A DNA stretch of 64,000 nt, from contig OY754466.1 in assembly GCA_963575645.1 (NCBI GenBank), positions 43,060,001 through 43,124,000 on the forward strand, given 5' to 3'. Positions 1 through 11,519 of the stretch are shown one piece after another (the first letter of the stretch is position 1; each line of letters starts with the position of its first letter). The notes under the pieces were generated by a model. It had not been told where the DNA came from and did not search any database. It worked only from the letters and a program-made list of their open reading frames with translations. Position numbers and translations under genes: made by a program. The DNA comes from Xanthostigma xanthostigma (taxonomy: Eukaryota; Arthropoda; Insecta; Raphidioptera; Raphidiidae).

Positions 1-1519
1 ATGCCACGTTCACCCTATAAATAAGAACCGATCTACACTTGGTGAATATCATCACCTCTTTAATGAATTAAGAAATTATCCACAGCGTTTTTTTGAATAT
101 ATAAGAATGGAGCCAGTCACGTTTGATTATATTTTGGAAAAAATAAAGCCAAGGCTTGTAAAACTCGCGGGGCCCAATGCGCAGTCAGCTTGCAGCGCGC
201 AGAAGAATGGTAAATACTAAATACCATTCTTTAAAACACAAGCGATTATAACAATTCGCATACTCGATGTACTCTCTGCTTGGTTGTGCACGCTTTCATA
301 TAAATATGCGATAAAATTCTATCAGCGCTGTAAAGCTATCAGCTATCATCTAGTATCACAGCTCCGTGGTGCACGTACCCTTAGCATACATTGCTTTACA
401 ATGAAAATATCATCTTCGAATGTGGTGTGTATAAAATATAAATAAAGTTGAGAGGTTATTAGTTTTTTTTTAGTATTAAGGCGCGAAAAAATCGTTATGA
501 CAAAGAAAGCGTAGTGCATGGAAAAGTTCGACAACCATTGGGTTATGTTTTGATTGTGTGATTAAAATAATGTAACTCAAGATAAAAAATGTCACTACAA
601 AGAATTCTTCATCCGGCCCTGTGCTAGGCTCCTACATTTTTTACGTGACTCCTAAACAAATTTGGTATTCTCTGCCGCAACCGTATGACGGGAATGTGGT
701 GGCGGAGTGTGATAAAATGCGAAGATTATGCATTAAAAAAATAAGAATTTAAATGACCTTTGTATTTTTCTGTTAGTATAGAACAACTGTAATAAATCAT
801 TTTAAGAGGAAACGGAAGTCTTCCGTGACTTCAGTAATTGTTAGAAAGAAAAAACGCGCGAGCCTTACCCATATAAACTCACGGGGAAGTGAAACTTCTT
901 TAAAGTTATATGAACTCGTTTTATTGATGAGTTAACCATTTTGCGTTATTCAGATTTTTTTATTTTTATCCCCCGTTAACAGAAAATTTCAAACAGATAC
1001 GTCGCTATAAAGTTTTAACTTCAAAAACTAATTAAGATAAAAAAAATATTCTCGGCATTAATCTATATTTTGAGTAGCGCATCAAGATTAAAGTTTATTA
1101 ACAAACACGGTTGGGATTAAATCGAAGTTCTTGTAACCTATTTCTGGGCATTACAGAAAAATCGTTCCACATAAAATGCAACCTAGGCCGAAAAAGAACA
1201 TACTTGACAAATAAAATTTTTTTAAAAAACATGCGTACGTTATACAAGAAATGTATTCTCCAAGTTTCATCTTTCAAAGTTTCTGCAACAGCAACTTCTC
1301 AAAACGAAGGTGTGAAGATGTAAAGAAAATATTGAACCGTAATTTTTTAATTTAGCCAACATCAGTAACAATAAACTGTCTTACTTCTAGAACCTATATC
1401 AGACGAACGGTCTATGTTGCATTTTATATGGAAAGGTCTTTTGTGTAATGCATTAATGATTTCCATAACTACCAAGCCAACAAAACTCATGTATTTATTT
1501 ATTTATTTTTATTTATTTA
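1..1519. other. No gene recognised
   Basis: AT-rich sequence with scattered stop codons in all frames. I see no exon with splice signals, no recognisable domain and no clear repeat boundary. It lies downstream of gene B. Confidence 0.5.
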
Positions 1520-2131
1520 CTAGCGGCCCTGTACGTGCTTCGCTACGTATAAAGTGAAATAATAAAACAATTTAATTGGAACATCTATCTATCTATTTTA
1601 TTTATTTTAAAATATACATGGACGTATATGTGTGTATGTCGAGCACTCCGGCTGCGCCGTCCTGCCCGGTGCAAAAGAACGAATGGGGAAGGAAGAAAAA
1701 AAATTTAGGGGTGGACTACCCCTAACATTTAGGGGGTTGAAAAATAGATGTTGGCGAAGTGACACCTGTAGACATCTGGCGGGGATAACTAATTAAATGA
1801 CGATTGATCAGTTTTCGACCGGAGAGGAAAAATGATTAAATTACTAAAATGGCTATTAAAAAATAAGGGTTGATCGTAGAAGGGTGAAAATTGAGGATTG
1901 TATGTATTTTTGTATGTTGTATCATAAAAAAATAGAAATTAAAAATTTTGTCTAAAAAATAAAAAAAAAATTTAGGGGTGGACTACCCCTAACATTTAGG
2001 GGGATGAAAAATAGATGTTGGTCGATTCTCATAGATACCGGATAAGCACAAAAAATTTCATCAAAATCGGTCAAGCCGTTTCGGAGGAGTATGGCAACGA
2101 AAACTGTGACACGAGAATTTTATATATTAGA
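1520..2131 (-). mobile_element. Non-autonomous Helitron, minus strand
   Basis: Read on the minus strand it starts with TCTAATATATAAAATTCTCG at 2131 and ends in CTAG at 1520-1523. The flanks are A (5') and T (3'), as expected for Helitron insertion between A and T. A GC-rich hairpin (TACGT, loop AGCGAAGC, ACGTA) lies just inside the 3' end. It carries no Rep/helicase ORF. An internal block around 1710-1770 (reads CCCCTAAATGTTAGGGG on one strand) recurs around 1970-2030. The 3' end matches the Helitron at 60034-60632. Confidence 0.8.
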
Positions 2132-2712
2132 TTTATTTTCTCAATAAAAATATACAAAATATACAAATAGAGGATATCCTGCCCAACTTGGGTGACCAGT
2201 GCTAGGGCAGGAGTATATATAGACGCTTGCCAACTGAGAGCATTATCGCAAATTGGTGTACAAACAAGTTATAGTCTGTGAGAAATTTGTTGCTCTTAAT
2301 TATTTTGTTGCCAAATTACATTCTACCCGGCAAAGTCGGACCGGAAAGTTTGTGTAATAAATAAGTTGGAAAGGAACTTACCTTGCGTTGAAAACACAAC
2401 TAATAACACTAAAGAGGGTCTTAACATAATGGTAATTGAATTATGCAACTATTAAATTGATAAATGAATCACGCACACACAAATATTTCACTAAGATAAT
2501 AATTATGTAACGATCAGTGATCAGATGAGACTCATACGGCACACGAGCTAAACATCTTTTGGTGGAATCACTTTCCTGCCCGTCTGTTTTAATCTAATAT
2601 TCCTCCACTATTCAAAAGAACACCTGTAATACATATGTGGTATTCATGTTTCTTCACATATTACAGCGTATAGAAAGAAAAATGTTCCATTCATTGATGT
2701 TTCGTTGATTCA
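2132..2712. other. No gene recognised
   Basis: AT-rich, no supported ORF or repeat boundary. Confidence 0.4.
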
Positions 2713-3404
2713 TTTTGACGTGATAACGTCTTATAAATTGATGAATCACCAATATTATAAATTGATAAAACACCGGCTGCATGTACGAAAAAGTGTAACG
2801 TAACGTTCCTAACGTTCGTAACGCGTAACGCATAACGCGTAACGTTCCGCCTGACCCTGTGCGTGCTTTTTGCTAATTTCTCGCTCAATTTAAATCAGAT
2901 CGGTTTGAAACCAGTCTTAAACGAAAGAGGAGAACATTTTACATAGATTTCGTATAACAGAATTTGCCTAAACAGTTTTTTTATACAAATTTATATAGAA
3001 AAATATTTTATACAAATTTATATAGAAAAATAGCTGTATAAATGCATTGTTGTCTATTGCATGGCGCGCGCGCGACGCGGTCGGTCGTCTTTGTTTGCCG
3101 TACATGGAAATTAGAAAATAACGTATGTCTTGTCTTAACATGAAAACGGCTGCATTTCTAATGTTTATTTTTTGACATTAGTATTTTGTGATTTGCAAAG
3201 CCTTCTAAGTTAACTATTGGAATAACTAATTATTATTAGAACATAATACTTTGTAAGTTGCAAACGTCACTTTTGACATTTCTTATCATTCCGACACCAA
3301 GGATAAGCGGATTGAAACCAAATTTTGGGAGGTTTAGGTTATGTATTACGGAATACGTTATCACGTAAAACTATCGTCCGTAAACCGACTTTACAGACAA
3401 CCAA
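2713..3404 (-). repeat. MITE of the TTGGTTGTCTGTAAAG family (copy 1)
   Basis: The right end, read on the minus strand, starts TTGGTTGTCTGTAAAGTCGG. The left end finishes with ACGTTATCACGTCAAAA. Near each end is an inverted pair (TTTTACGTGATAACGT and ACGTTATCACGTCAAAA). The copy also contains short GTAACG repeats near 2795-2850. At about 690 bp it is longer than the 250-bp copies at 26380 and 36778, so it may itself be interrupted. Similar to 28438-29007. Confidence 0.6.
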
Positions 3405-3562
3405 TTTTTTTGTATTATACGCGAAACGATGTTTCCTCACGTACTTGTGCGATTTGTCGGCGATTGACGAGTTTGATCGCCATTGCCTTTTATTTTATTA
3501 ATGGGAGTCGGTTGTCACCAGGAACACTACAACCTTTAGGGCTTATTGTGCTATCTCCCAAT

Positions 3563-4132
3563 TAGGATTTGCAGTACCGGTACTGAAATCAAATTTGTAT
3601 TTTCCGGTACTGGAGGATATCCATTACCGAGAAATTCGATACTTTCGGTACTAGAGAAAAAATGTGTTAAATGCTTGTTGTGCGTGAAATAAAGTGTTGG
3701 AAATAGTTTTGAAAAAGTTTAATCACAATACAAACTACTAAATTACTCTACGTAATTCAATAAACTATATTACAATCAGTCTCAATAATAAATAATAATC
3801 TTCGATAATTAACAAATTAATTATTAAGTATTAATCTTAACTCAACTTTAACAGAAAATAATCATTCTTGTCGTGAAAAAGGAACATTAAATTCAAATTT
3901 AAAAAATTGTACATATTCAACTGGTTTTGAAAAATTCACAAAAATTCTAAACTCATAGTCGTAGGTAACTTAACAGAAACTCGTATAGTCATAGCATTTA
4001 CAGCTTGAAAAAAAGGTTAAAACATTTAAATTAGTATAATTTTTTGTAGTACCGGAATTCTCGGGAAATGGGTTTCATTTCCCGGTACTTAAGGCTATGA
4101 AATTTTCCGGGAATTCCCCGGAGCAATCCCTA
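3563..4132. mobile_element. hAT-type MITE with perfect 8-bp target duplication
   Basis: A perfect direct repeat CTCCCAAT flanks it at 3555-3562 and 4133-4140. The ends are TAGGATTTGC and GCAATCCCTA, short imperfect terminal inverted repeats. The subterminal regions are full of CCGGTACT motifs. There is no transposase ORF. The 8-bp target duplication and ends fit the hAT superfamily. Confidence 0.8.
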
Positions 4133-4140
4133 CTCCCAAT

Positions 4141-5322
4141 CTCTTGTATCACCCGATCCAGTATCCTCGTTCCGTGTACTAGCTTGCACAGTCCTTGGAC
4201 TGGGCGGTTGATATAATCTTCTGGACTCATGCCATCGCGTTTATTTTTTGGCTTTTATACAGCTAGTAAAGCAGTTTCATTTTGTACAGTTTCGAAAGAT
4301 AAAAATTTAAGATTCATTAACGAAAACATTAAAAAAGATGGAACCCTGTTGTTGAAACTTCGTTACTTGTAGTAGAATTTAGAAACTTAGTATTTGGTTA
4401 TAACGGGACTAGAAGTTATACTTCTTTAGCCTGATTAATAACTATAAAGTTTTTGCATCCAAATAATTCATTGAGATAAAATAATAAAAGGGCTATAATA
4501 AAAGGACTCAAGGTTTTTAACAGTAAGCAACAGATTTCTACATTTGTTAAGGAACAACCATTGTTACAATGCATGCTATATTAGAAAAAAATATTTTCAA
4601 ACTCTGTCATCGTTGGGACTAGAATCCGAATCTTTTCACTATCGCGGTGGAATGAGTTATTTAGGAACTATGCCGTAGTGGACATTTGCTATTATGGTTT
4701 TTTTTATTTTAAAGTAGAGGATTTCTTCAAATAGTGTCCTTAATGTGAACAAAATCATTAAAATGTTTTTCCAACTTCCACTCACATTTGAGAAGCATGC
4801 TTATAGATAGGACAAAATTGCATACCGATAACTTGTAGACTGTAGAGTATAAAATTTCTTGCAAAAGAGTTCCCGACCGGATATGCCTAAAGCCATTTAG
4901 CCTAAACTCATTATTACTTTACCCATTTTGTACGCATCTTTTAAATGGTAACTGACTTGCCAATAGGCCCTGATAACTTCGATGTAACCTCGGTAGCTGT
5001 TGATGTCAAAAATGATCTTGTATTAATAATAGGTCATATGCATGATTTTTTTAATATTTTTAATAGATTATTTAGTCAACCATAATACGGAAAAAATATT
5101 GATAATCATTTAAAAATGTAATATTATCATAAGAAAAAAATATTAAATTTCACATTCAAAAATAGACAGTTTAAACAATCGTCCATGTTCGCGGGCTTAT
5201 GTGACGTCATGATATACGATGCATGTCAACCTTGATGTCAAATTGTCAATGTTCTAAATGAAGTTTATTTGTTGTTTTCTCTAAATACTGACATAATCTT
5301 ACTGTGAGACGACACAGTCGTC
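4141..5322. other. No gene recognised
   Basis: AT-rich sequence without a supported exon or repeat boundary. Confidence 0.4.
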
Positions 5323-5544
5323 ATGAAAACTGTTGTTGATATATACTCTGACGTCACGATGCGTTTTGAGAATTCGAAAATAGCGCTTATTTTCTACATT
5401 TCTTTTTTATTAGTTGTATTTTTTTCAGTGATTAGATTAATAAAAAAAAACTCGGGTCGCAGAGCGAAACCCTGCCGACAATATAGTGTATTTGCTTTTA
5501 TAAGCAGTGTGGCTCTATTGTATGTACTTAACTTTGTTTTTTGA
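5323..5544 (+). CDS. Small hypothetical membrane protein (73 aa), doubtful
   Basis: An ATG-initiated ORF of 73 codons. It has two hydrophobic stretches (about residues 20-40 and 56-73) separated by a basic loop containing KKNSGRR, so it could be a two-span membrane peptide. I do not recognise any family. No splice sites, promoter or paralogue support it, and hydrophobic ORFs arise easily by chance in T-rich DNA. Reported only because it is the most protein-like open frame outside the transposons in the first 11 kb. Confidence 0.15.
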   Translation: MKTVVDIYSDVTMRFENSKIALIFYISFLLVVFFSVIRLIKKNSGRRAKPCRQYSVFAFISSVALLYVLNFVF

Positions 5545-5959
5545 CAAAATAAAACAAATACCCCTTAATACACCCCTTAAAAAAACATTTTTTTACTTAA
5601 TTTCAATACTATATACCAATTCAACATCTGTACCAAATTATATACACCCTTCAGTATATAAATCCATATCAATAAACTTGCGTTTTCATAAAATTTGTAA
5701 GTCCGGTTCTGTCGGGCCGATTTTATTAAAATTTTAGCAGCACATTTCAATAATTACTAAAGGGTTAAATTTCAAATTTGAAACGATTCTGAGAATTTTT
5801 TCGGTATTTTTGGGCCCAAAAACATTTTTCAACCCCTAAATACCCCCCTTAAAATGGCCCGATTAGGCCCATTTTAAATAGGATTCTTGCGATGATGGAT
5901 TCTAACATGTGGACCAAATTTCATTTAAATCGATTAAGTCTGTCGAGAGTTATCGTGGT

Positions 5960-5963
<4 letters not shown>
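5545..5963. other. Degenerate interspersed sequence ahead of a TA tract
   Basis: No gene. The stretch just before the TA tract, ending GTTATCGTGGTCACACATA, looks like the end of an old dispersed repeat, but I cannot place it in a family. Confidence 0.3.
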
Positions 5964-6037
<74 letters not shown>

Positions 6038-6042
6038 TATAT
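5964..6042. repeat. (TA)n microsatellite
   Basis: About 78 bp of nearly pure AT dinucleotide repeat with one CA interruption near 6031. Confidence 0.95.
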
Positions 6043-7765
6043 AAACATTTCCAAAAATGGTGCCAAACTTCTTAGAAACTTATGAAACGTCGAGAAATTT
6101 TGGTCCGACCCCTAGGTCCCGCCATCCGACCGACGCCAATAGTGTAAGTGCCTTATGGCAAATACACTAATAACCATTACGTTATGATCAAGAACTAAAA
6201 TATATTTCGAAATAAAAATTTTAACCAATTTGGAGTTTTATGCATATGACCTATTGTGCGTTACGAAACTGATTTTAGTTTAAACTCAACTGTTTTTCGA
6301 TGAACACATTTTTTTATTATCAGATGTAAATGCAATATTTATTTTTACAATGCGACGAAATTATGCATTTATCGGTGCTTGATTAATCATAAATATGTCG
6401 CAAAAAACAAATCATTAGCAATCATTGTTCAGTCAGAGTTGTTTAAACTACTTAAATAAAATGTTACTTATCGAATTAAACATATTTTTTTTCGTGAACA
6501 AATTATCTATGCAATCGTTTATCGCACGTAAATTAAAGGAATCGAGGTCTGACTATTAATAAAAAATTAACAACTCTATACTCATTTTTTTAAATGTTAA
6601 AAGTCTTAATTGTATCTAAATAATTAGCAAAATGTGCAACATTTAATTATGTATTATTTAATGTTTTTTTATTGAGGCACCATTCAGAGATCTTCAACAT
6701 TGTTCTCGTTCATCTGTCTATCAATATTATAAAACGCAACGTCTGTCTGTCCGTTAGTATGTTTATAACTTTAGAACCAACGATTCGATTGGCATGCATT
6801 TTTTAAATATTTTTTAATATGTCTGAACCAAAGAAAATATTGCGTTCATGTTGTTTATATTCAGTCAATGATTTTAAATTTTAATATAATTTTTATTCCT
6901 TTTATTTTTAATACAACTAGTGGTCACATAGTGATCGAAATTCGACCGTAATTCATTAAATTTTTAAGTTATTGAGGTTCTTGTCATTATATGGATTTAT
7001 CCTGAATTGATTTTAACCGTGTTTATTCGTACACATCGTGACGAAACATATAGTCTGCACTTCCCCTCATTAAAACGAACAGAACGATGTATGTTTCATC
7101 ACAATGTGTGCAAATTAATACACTCAAATCTAAACTCGCTCTTTCGTCACGTTTGTGATAGTAGGACCTAAGTAGCTCTCAGGCTGTATAGTGCTACCCA
7201 GTGAAAATTGCTTAAAATACGCTCTGATCTTTGTTATTGGTGTCTTGAGAGATACAAGAGCGATGCAATATAGAAACCCCAATTTCTGAAAAATGGAACC
7301 CTATAATTATTAATTCCAAACTTCGATGTGTCTATATTTACAAGTAATTACCAAATTATTATGGATATAATATCGTCGTTGGTTCTGTAATAGCTCTTAT
7401 GTGCATAATAGCCAGATTGCGTTTTTTAAATGAAAAGATTCAGGAAACGGAGCTCTATACACTAGTAATACCTCCAAATTGATTTTACAGTAACCAACAA
7501 GGGGAAGTAACTCTTATGTGAAAAGTTGTATCAAATAATTCCTCCCATGTGCCAATAAATCCGAAATTAACGTTAAATATTTTTTAAGAAAATATTTCGT
7601 CTTAATTAAACATGTATAGTGAAGATAAGTATGAATTAGTTAATTAACCTCTGAAATTGCTAGTTCTTACCATCCATTGCTGAAATAACCACTTTTTGGC
7701 CTTTCCTGCAAATTTTACTTTTTGCACATATAAGAGGTATTACAGAACCAACGCCGATATACAGG
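6043..7765. other. No gene recognised
   Basis: AT-rich, no supported exon. No clear repeat boundary seen. Confidence 0.4.
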
Positions 7766-8255
7766 TGAGTTTTAAGTTGATGCTTTTTTTTACAGCGTGT
7801 AAAAATCAAATAGACGAGCAAATATTTCAAATAGTTTTTTTATCAAAACTCAAAAATAAGAGAGAAACAGCCTTTCGAAGTTTAAATAAATTTTATAAAA
7901 TTTTCTTTAATTTTGAGGTCGGTCCTGGGGTTACATTATGTCACTATGGAAATATGTTATTATTATCAAGTATTCACAGAAATTGTTCGAAGTTGTCCCC
8001 GTTTTGTTGGACACAAAGATGCGTGCGCCGTAGCCATGCTTCTGTACATGCTTGATAATAACAACTTATTTCCATAGTGACATAATATAACCCCAGGACC
8101 GACCTCAAAATTAAAGATAATTTAATAAAATTTATTTAAACTTCGAAAGGCTGTTTCTCTCTTATTTTTGAGTTTTGATAAAAAAACTATTTGAAATATT
8201 TGCTCGTCTATTTGATTTTTACACGCTGTAAAAAAAAGCATCAACTTAAAACTCA
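7766..8255. mobile_element. Foldback (long inverted repeat) element, copy 1
   Basis: Two arms of about 220 bp are near-perfect reverse complements. The outer ends read TGAGTTTTAAGTTGATGC and its complement, followed by ACAGCGTGTAAAAATCAAAT. The unpaired centre lies near 7990-8040. A 119-codon ORF that crosses the left arm is produced by the repeat and is not treated as a gene. A diverged relative is at 34826-35306. Confidence 0.8.
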
Positions 8256-9451
8256 TTCTGTATTACTTATACAAGTTTTTAGCTTGAAACATTTCTCTAG
8301 AAATATAGTTTTAGGCACTTTTACTTGTTCATAGGTTTGGTGGGAAATGTCAAGGTAAGAGATGCGTCTTACAACCTGCTTAGTTGACGACTTACCTTGG
8401 TGTTTGTTGCACATCGACATAACACATAAAGAAATTTACTCATTAGCTGTGTTAAAAACGATAAAGAAACATTTTTTCTCTGATCATCTCAGAACCGTAA
8501 TCAGAATCAGGAAGGGCATAGCCCTTCTTGGAGAGGATCATTGCTTTTCCTGAAGAATTTTTGAACTCTGTTATTTTCTTCGAACCCAAGAAGTCGATGT
8601 AGATTTATTTTTGATCAAATTCAACAACAGGTGTGATAGAAAACTATAATTTTAATGAATTGTTTTTTGAAGTAAAACTTTTTTGGCACGGTTAGCCGAT
8701 TGTAGAACATTAAGCTAAGGTGTCGATGAGGCTGCCTCGGAATCTAAGGACCGTAGGATTACTTCCATAATCGTGTACTGTAAAATACAGCGTCTCTTTT
8801 TTATTTCTAATTACCTTAAATATACGTGATACTTTTAAGAATAAAAATGAAGTATTTTTTACTAAATAGTTTTATTATTCACAATGCAAAATCATTTTGG
8901 GCTTCTCAACTTTGACTCTCTTTTAACACAATTGTCGGCCTCTTCTAGAGACAAGAACTGGCTACGGCCCTGGGACATTTTATTAAAAAATTATCTTAGA
9001 TATATGAAACTAAATAGTTCGATAAATATAATATGTCCGATGATATTGTCATCTCACTTTGGGATCGTATTTCTTAAGTCAATTTGACTTAGGTTCGATT
9101 TTCATTTAATGCAAGACTGAATTTCCTGCACATATTTTGTCAATTAACTTTTACTTTCTAAGACATCACCAAACTAGATCATCTTTTATTACTTGTATAT
9201 TTGCATCGTGTATTAATTAACTTTATATAATTTCCCAATTATTATTAAAAATTTAATTAAAAAAGGCAGTTAGGTGTTGACGTTCAATTGTTGTGAGCTA
9301 TTTGTTAACACCTAAATTAATTTTTTTATACAGAAAAATAGTTCCGTTAAATTGATTGTGTCGCATAAAATTGATGATTTTAGTTTTATGTTCCGCATGC
9401 AAACTATGAGGATAGGATCGAAAAATTGTCTCTCCTAGATAAGGTCAGGTT
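8256..9451. other. No gene recognised; one short hairpin
   Basis: AT-rich. A short inverted repeat (TTAGGTGTTGACG with GTTAACACCTAA) lies at about 9269-9316. Nothing else supported. Confidence 0.4.
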
Positions 9452-9462
9452 ATGGTAAATAA

Positions 9463-9831
9463 TAATAATAATAATAATAATGCGTTTAATATCCGTTTCT
9501 CGACTGTATGTCGTAACAGACGTCATTCGCATCATTAGGTACTATTTTTTTTCTACCACACTTCCCGTTATTTTCTACAATTTTAAAACTTCAACTTAAT
9601 TAATAGCAATGGGCGAATGAAGGAATTTTTAGGAAGGATAAGGTAGGAAACTTTTGAGCATAGGAGTTTGACAGGTAATCGGCCATGACCTTGAATAAGG
9701 AACCATCTCAATATTTATCTGGAATTGTTGAGGGAAACCATGGAAAACCTCAACAAGATTCCCGGTACAGGAATTGTTTCTCGGCGAGAGGCAGTGGGAA
9801 AAACTCCCAGCCACATCTGCCCCTGCCGGGG
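9463..9831 (-). repeat. tRNA-SINE family, 5'-truncated copy
   Basis: Aligns throughout with the fuller SINE at 13665-14077, but the tRNA-like head is missing. Its ATT-repeat tail is at the low-coordinate end, so the copy lies on the minus strand. It is flanked by an 11-bp direct repeat TATGGTAAATA (9452-9462 and 9832-9842). This fits target-primed insertion with 5' truncation. Confidence 0.8.
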
Positions 9832-9842
9832 TATGGTAAATA

Positions 9843-10312
9843 GTAAATTTTAGTTGCGTAATACTGTGTATTACGACGAGGCATGACATTATGTTAAAAA
9901 CGGGAATTAGCGAGTCTATAATCTACAATCAATAGTCAATTTAGTTCTTGCGCCTGCGCAAGTTAATATGTATTTTTATTTTATTTACAAAATAATTATA
10001 ATATTATAAGCTTTTTAATGAATTATTGTATTAGACATCAAACATTTCCGTAAAAACGTTAATAACCAGAGACGGGCGACTTAGATGTATGGAGATACCG
10101 ATAAAAGGTAGGGTAAAGTCTTCACGATTACAATATGTGTTAATTCAAGATCTTCACACCAAATGTTTCATGTCTTTTCAAGAGATTCATTGTTCATATT
10201 GTATATTCAGAAAAGTTGCCATTTTAAACTAAATTCTTCACAAAAAGAAAAAACAACGTTTTTGTTCATCTATAGTACCCGGTCACGCCCGATTTTGCGT
10301 GTGCTAAACGAA
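9843..10312. other. No gene recognised
   Basis: AT-rich sequence between the truncated SINE and a small tandem duplication. No supported exon. Confidence 0.4.
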
Positions 10313-10433
10313 TGACGCTCTCGATTGTCGTAAAATATTTAGTATAGCGTGTGTTACCTTAACGTCTAACAGATGGCACTGTATTCAACAGATGGCGCTC
10401 CAATTGTCGTAAAATATTTAATATAGCGTGTGC
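10313..10433. repeat. Short tandem duplication, period about 80 bp
   Basis: A block of about 40 bp containing ATTGTCGTAAAATATTTA and TATAGCGTGTG occurs at 10313-10353 and again at 10393-10433. Confidence 0.7.
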
Positions 10434-10710
10434 CGCTTTCACCAGTCATAGGTGCGAAATTTATATAATAGGTATATAAAAACACGCGCGTATTCGAATG
10501 CAAAGTTATGTCAAAATTTCAAAGCAATCGGTGAAGAACTTTCAAAGATTTGTGTTTTGAACAAACGAACAATCACATTTTTATTAGAGGAGCCATCGGT
10601 ATTTCGTATAAACAACGGCAAGGCCACGCGATCGACTATAAAAAATTAGAATATCGGTAATACTGATATTTGAAATATTTATATAATACGAACATTCATC
10701 CTATATTATA

Positions 10711-11044
10711 GGGTGTGTTCCGAAATATAACCCAGTATACTGGCCAGTGCTAGTGACGTCATGAATCCGACGCCATAATTGAACTGGTGAGACTGGTGTG
10801 ACGTATAGCATAAATATTTAACCAGGCGTGTGTGCATCAGACTTTATGGAATTTTTTATTTTATTATTTGCTATTTGCAATAACATCTGATCAACACAGT
10901 AAACAATTACTTTTGGTGGACGGGGGAAATAATAATGCGTCAATGCGCTGGCCAGTATATTTCGGAACGAATCAACAGTATGGCGTCGGTTCATGACGTC
11001 ATTAGAACTGGTCAGTATAGTGGGTTATATTTCGAAACACACCC
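10711..11044. mobile_element. TIR MITE (GGGTGTGTTCCGAAATATAA ends)
   Basis: The left end GGGTGTGTTCCGAAATATAA and the complement of the right end (GGGTGTGTTTCGAAATATAA) form long terminal inverted repeats that continue through CAGTATACTGGCCAGT. A third related arm occurs inside at 10951-10985. PIF/Harbinger-like by end sequence, but I could not define a target duplication. It starts about 280 bp past the stop codon of gene B. Confidence 0.65.
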
Positions 11045-11321
11045 TTAATGTTCCGAAATCAAAATACAACACGCCGTTCGGTGTTAAAAACTGATAATGA
11101 TGATCATTTGACAGATCAAAAACTGCCAGATTCGTCTCTCGTACACATTTAAAGAAAACCCACGAGTTTTTCACAACTTTACTTAAAAACTATATAACAA
11201 TTTTTTTTGTGTGAGCAGCTTAAGATCAATTATAAATTATTAATACTTTTTTGATGATTGTTCAACAATCAACATGATCTTTCAGTCAAGTAAATCGAAT
11301 TGAAATTTTAAATAATTGTTG

Positions 11322-11519
11322 TTACACCATACATCCATCTCTAGTGCCATATACAATTTTAAGCTCAGGCAAAATTTGTTTTGATATTAATTTATTCGTT
11401 TCTTTATTATAAAGATGCCGTACGGCATCCTTTTTGTAAATTTTGATTCCAGGTCTGTGACACAGGAATACGTTATCCAGAATTTGGTAGTCATAATCTA
11501 AGACGCAGAGTGCATATCC
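11322..11519 (-). CDS. Gene B coding exon 4 (last)
   Basis: The acceptor TTTTTGTAG precedes GGA TAT at 11519. It encodes GYALCVLDYDYQILDN through GIKIYKKD to a C-terminal GTRDGCMV and TAA at 11324-11322. It has 65 residues, the same length as the last exon of gene A, and this region is the conserved end of the GT49 domain. The exon is continuous and intact. Confidence 0.88.
   Translation of the reverse strand, partial: GYALCVLDYDYQILDNVFLCHRPGIKIYKKDAVRHLYNKETNKLISKQILPELKIVYGTRDGCMV

Noticed and set aside
7696..8055. 119-codon ORF
   Set aside because: Lies across a foldback arm; frame is a by-product of the inverted repeat.
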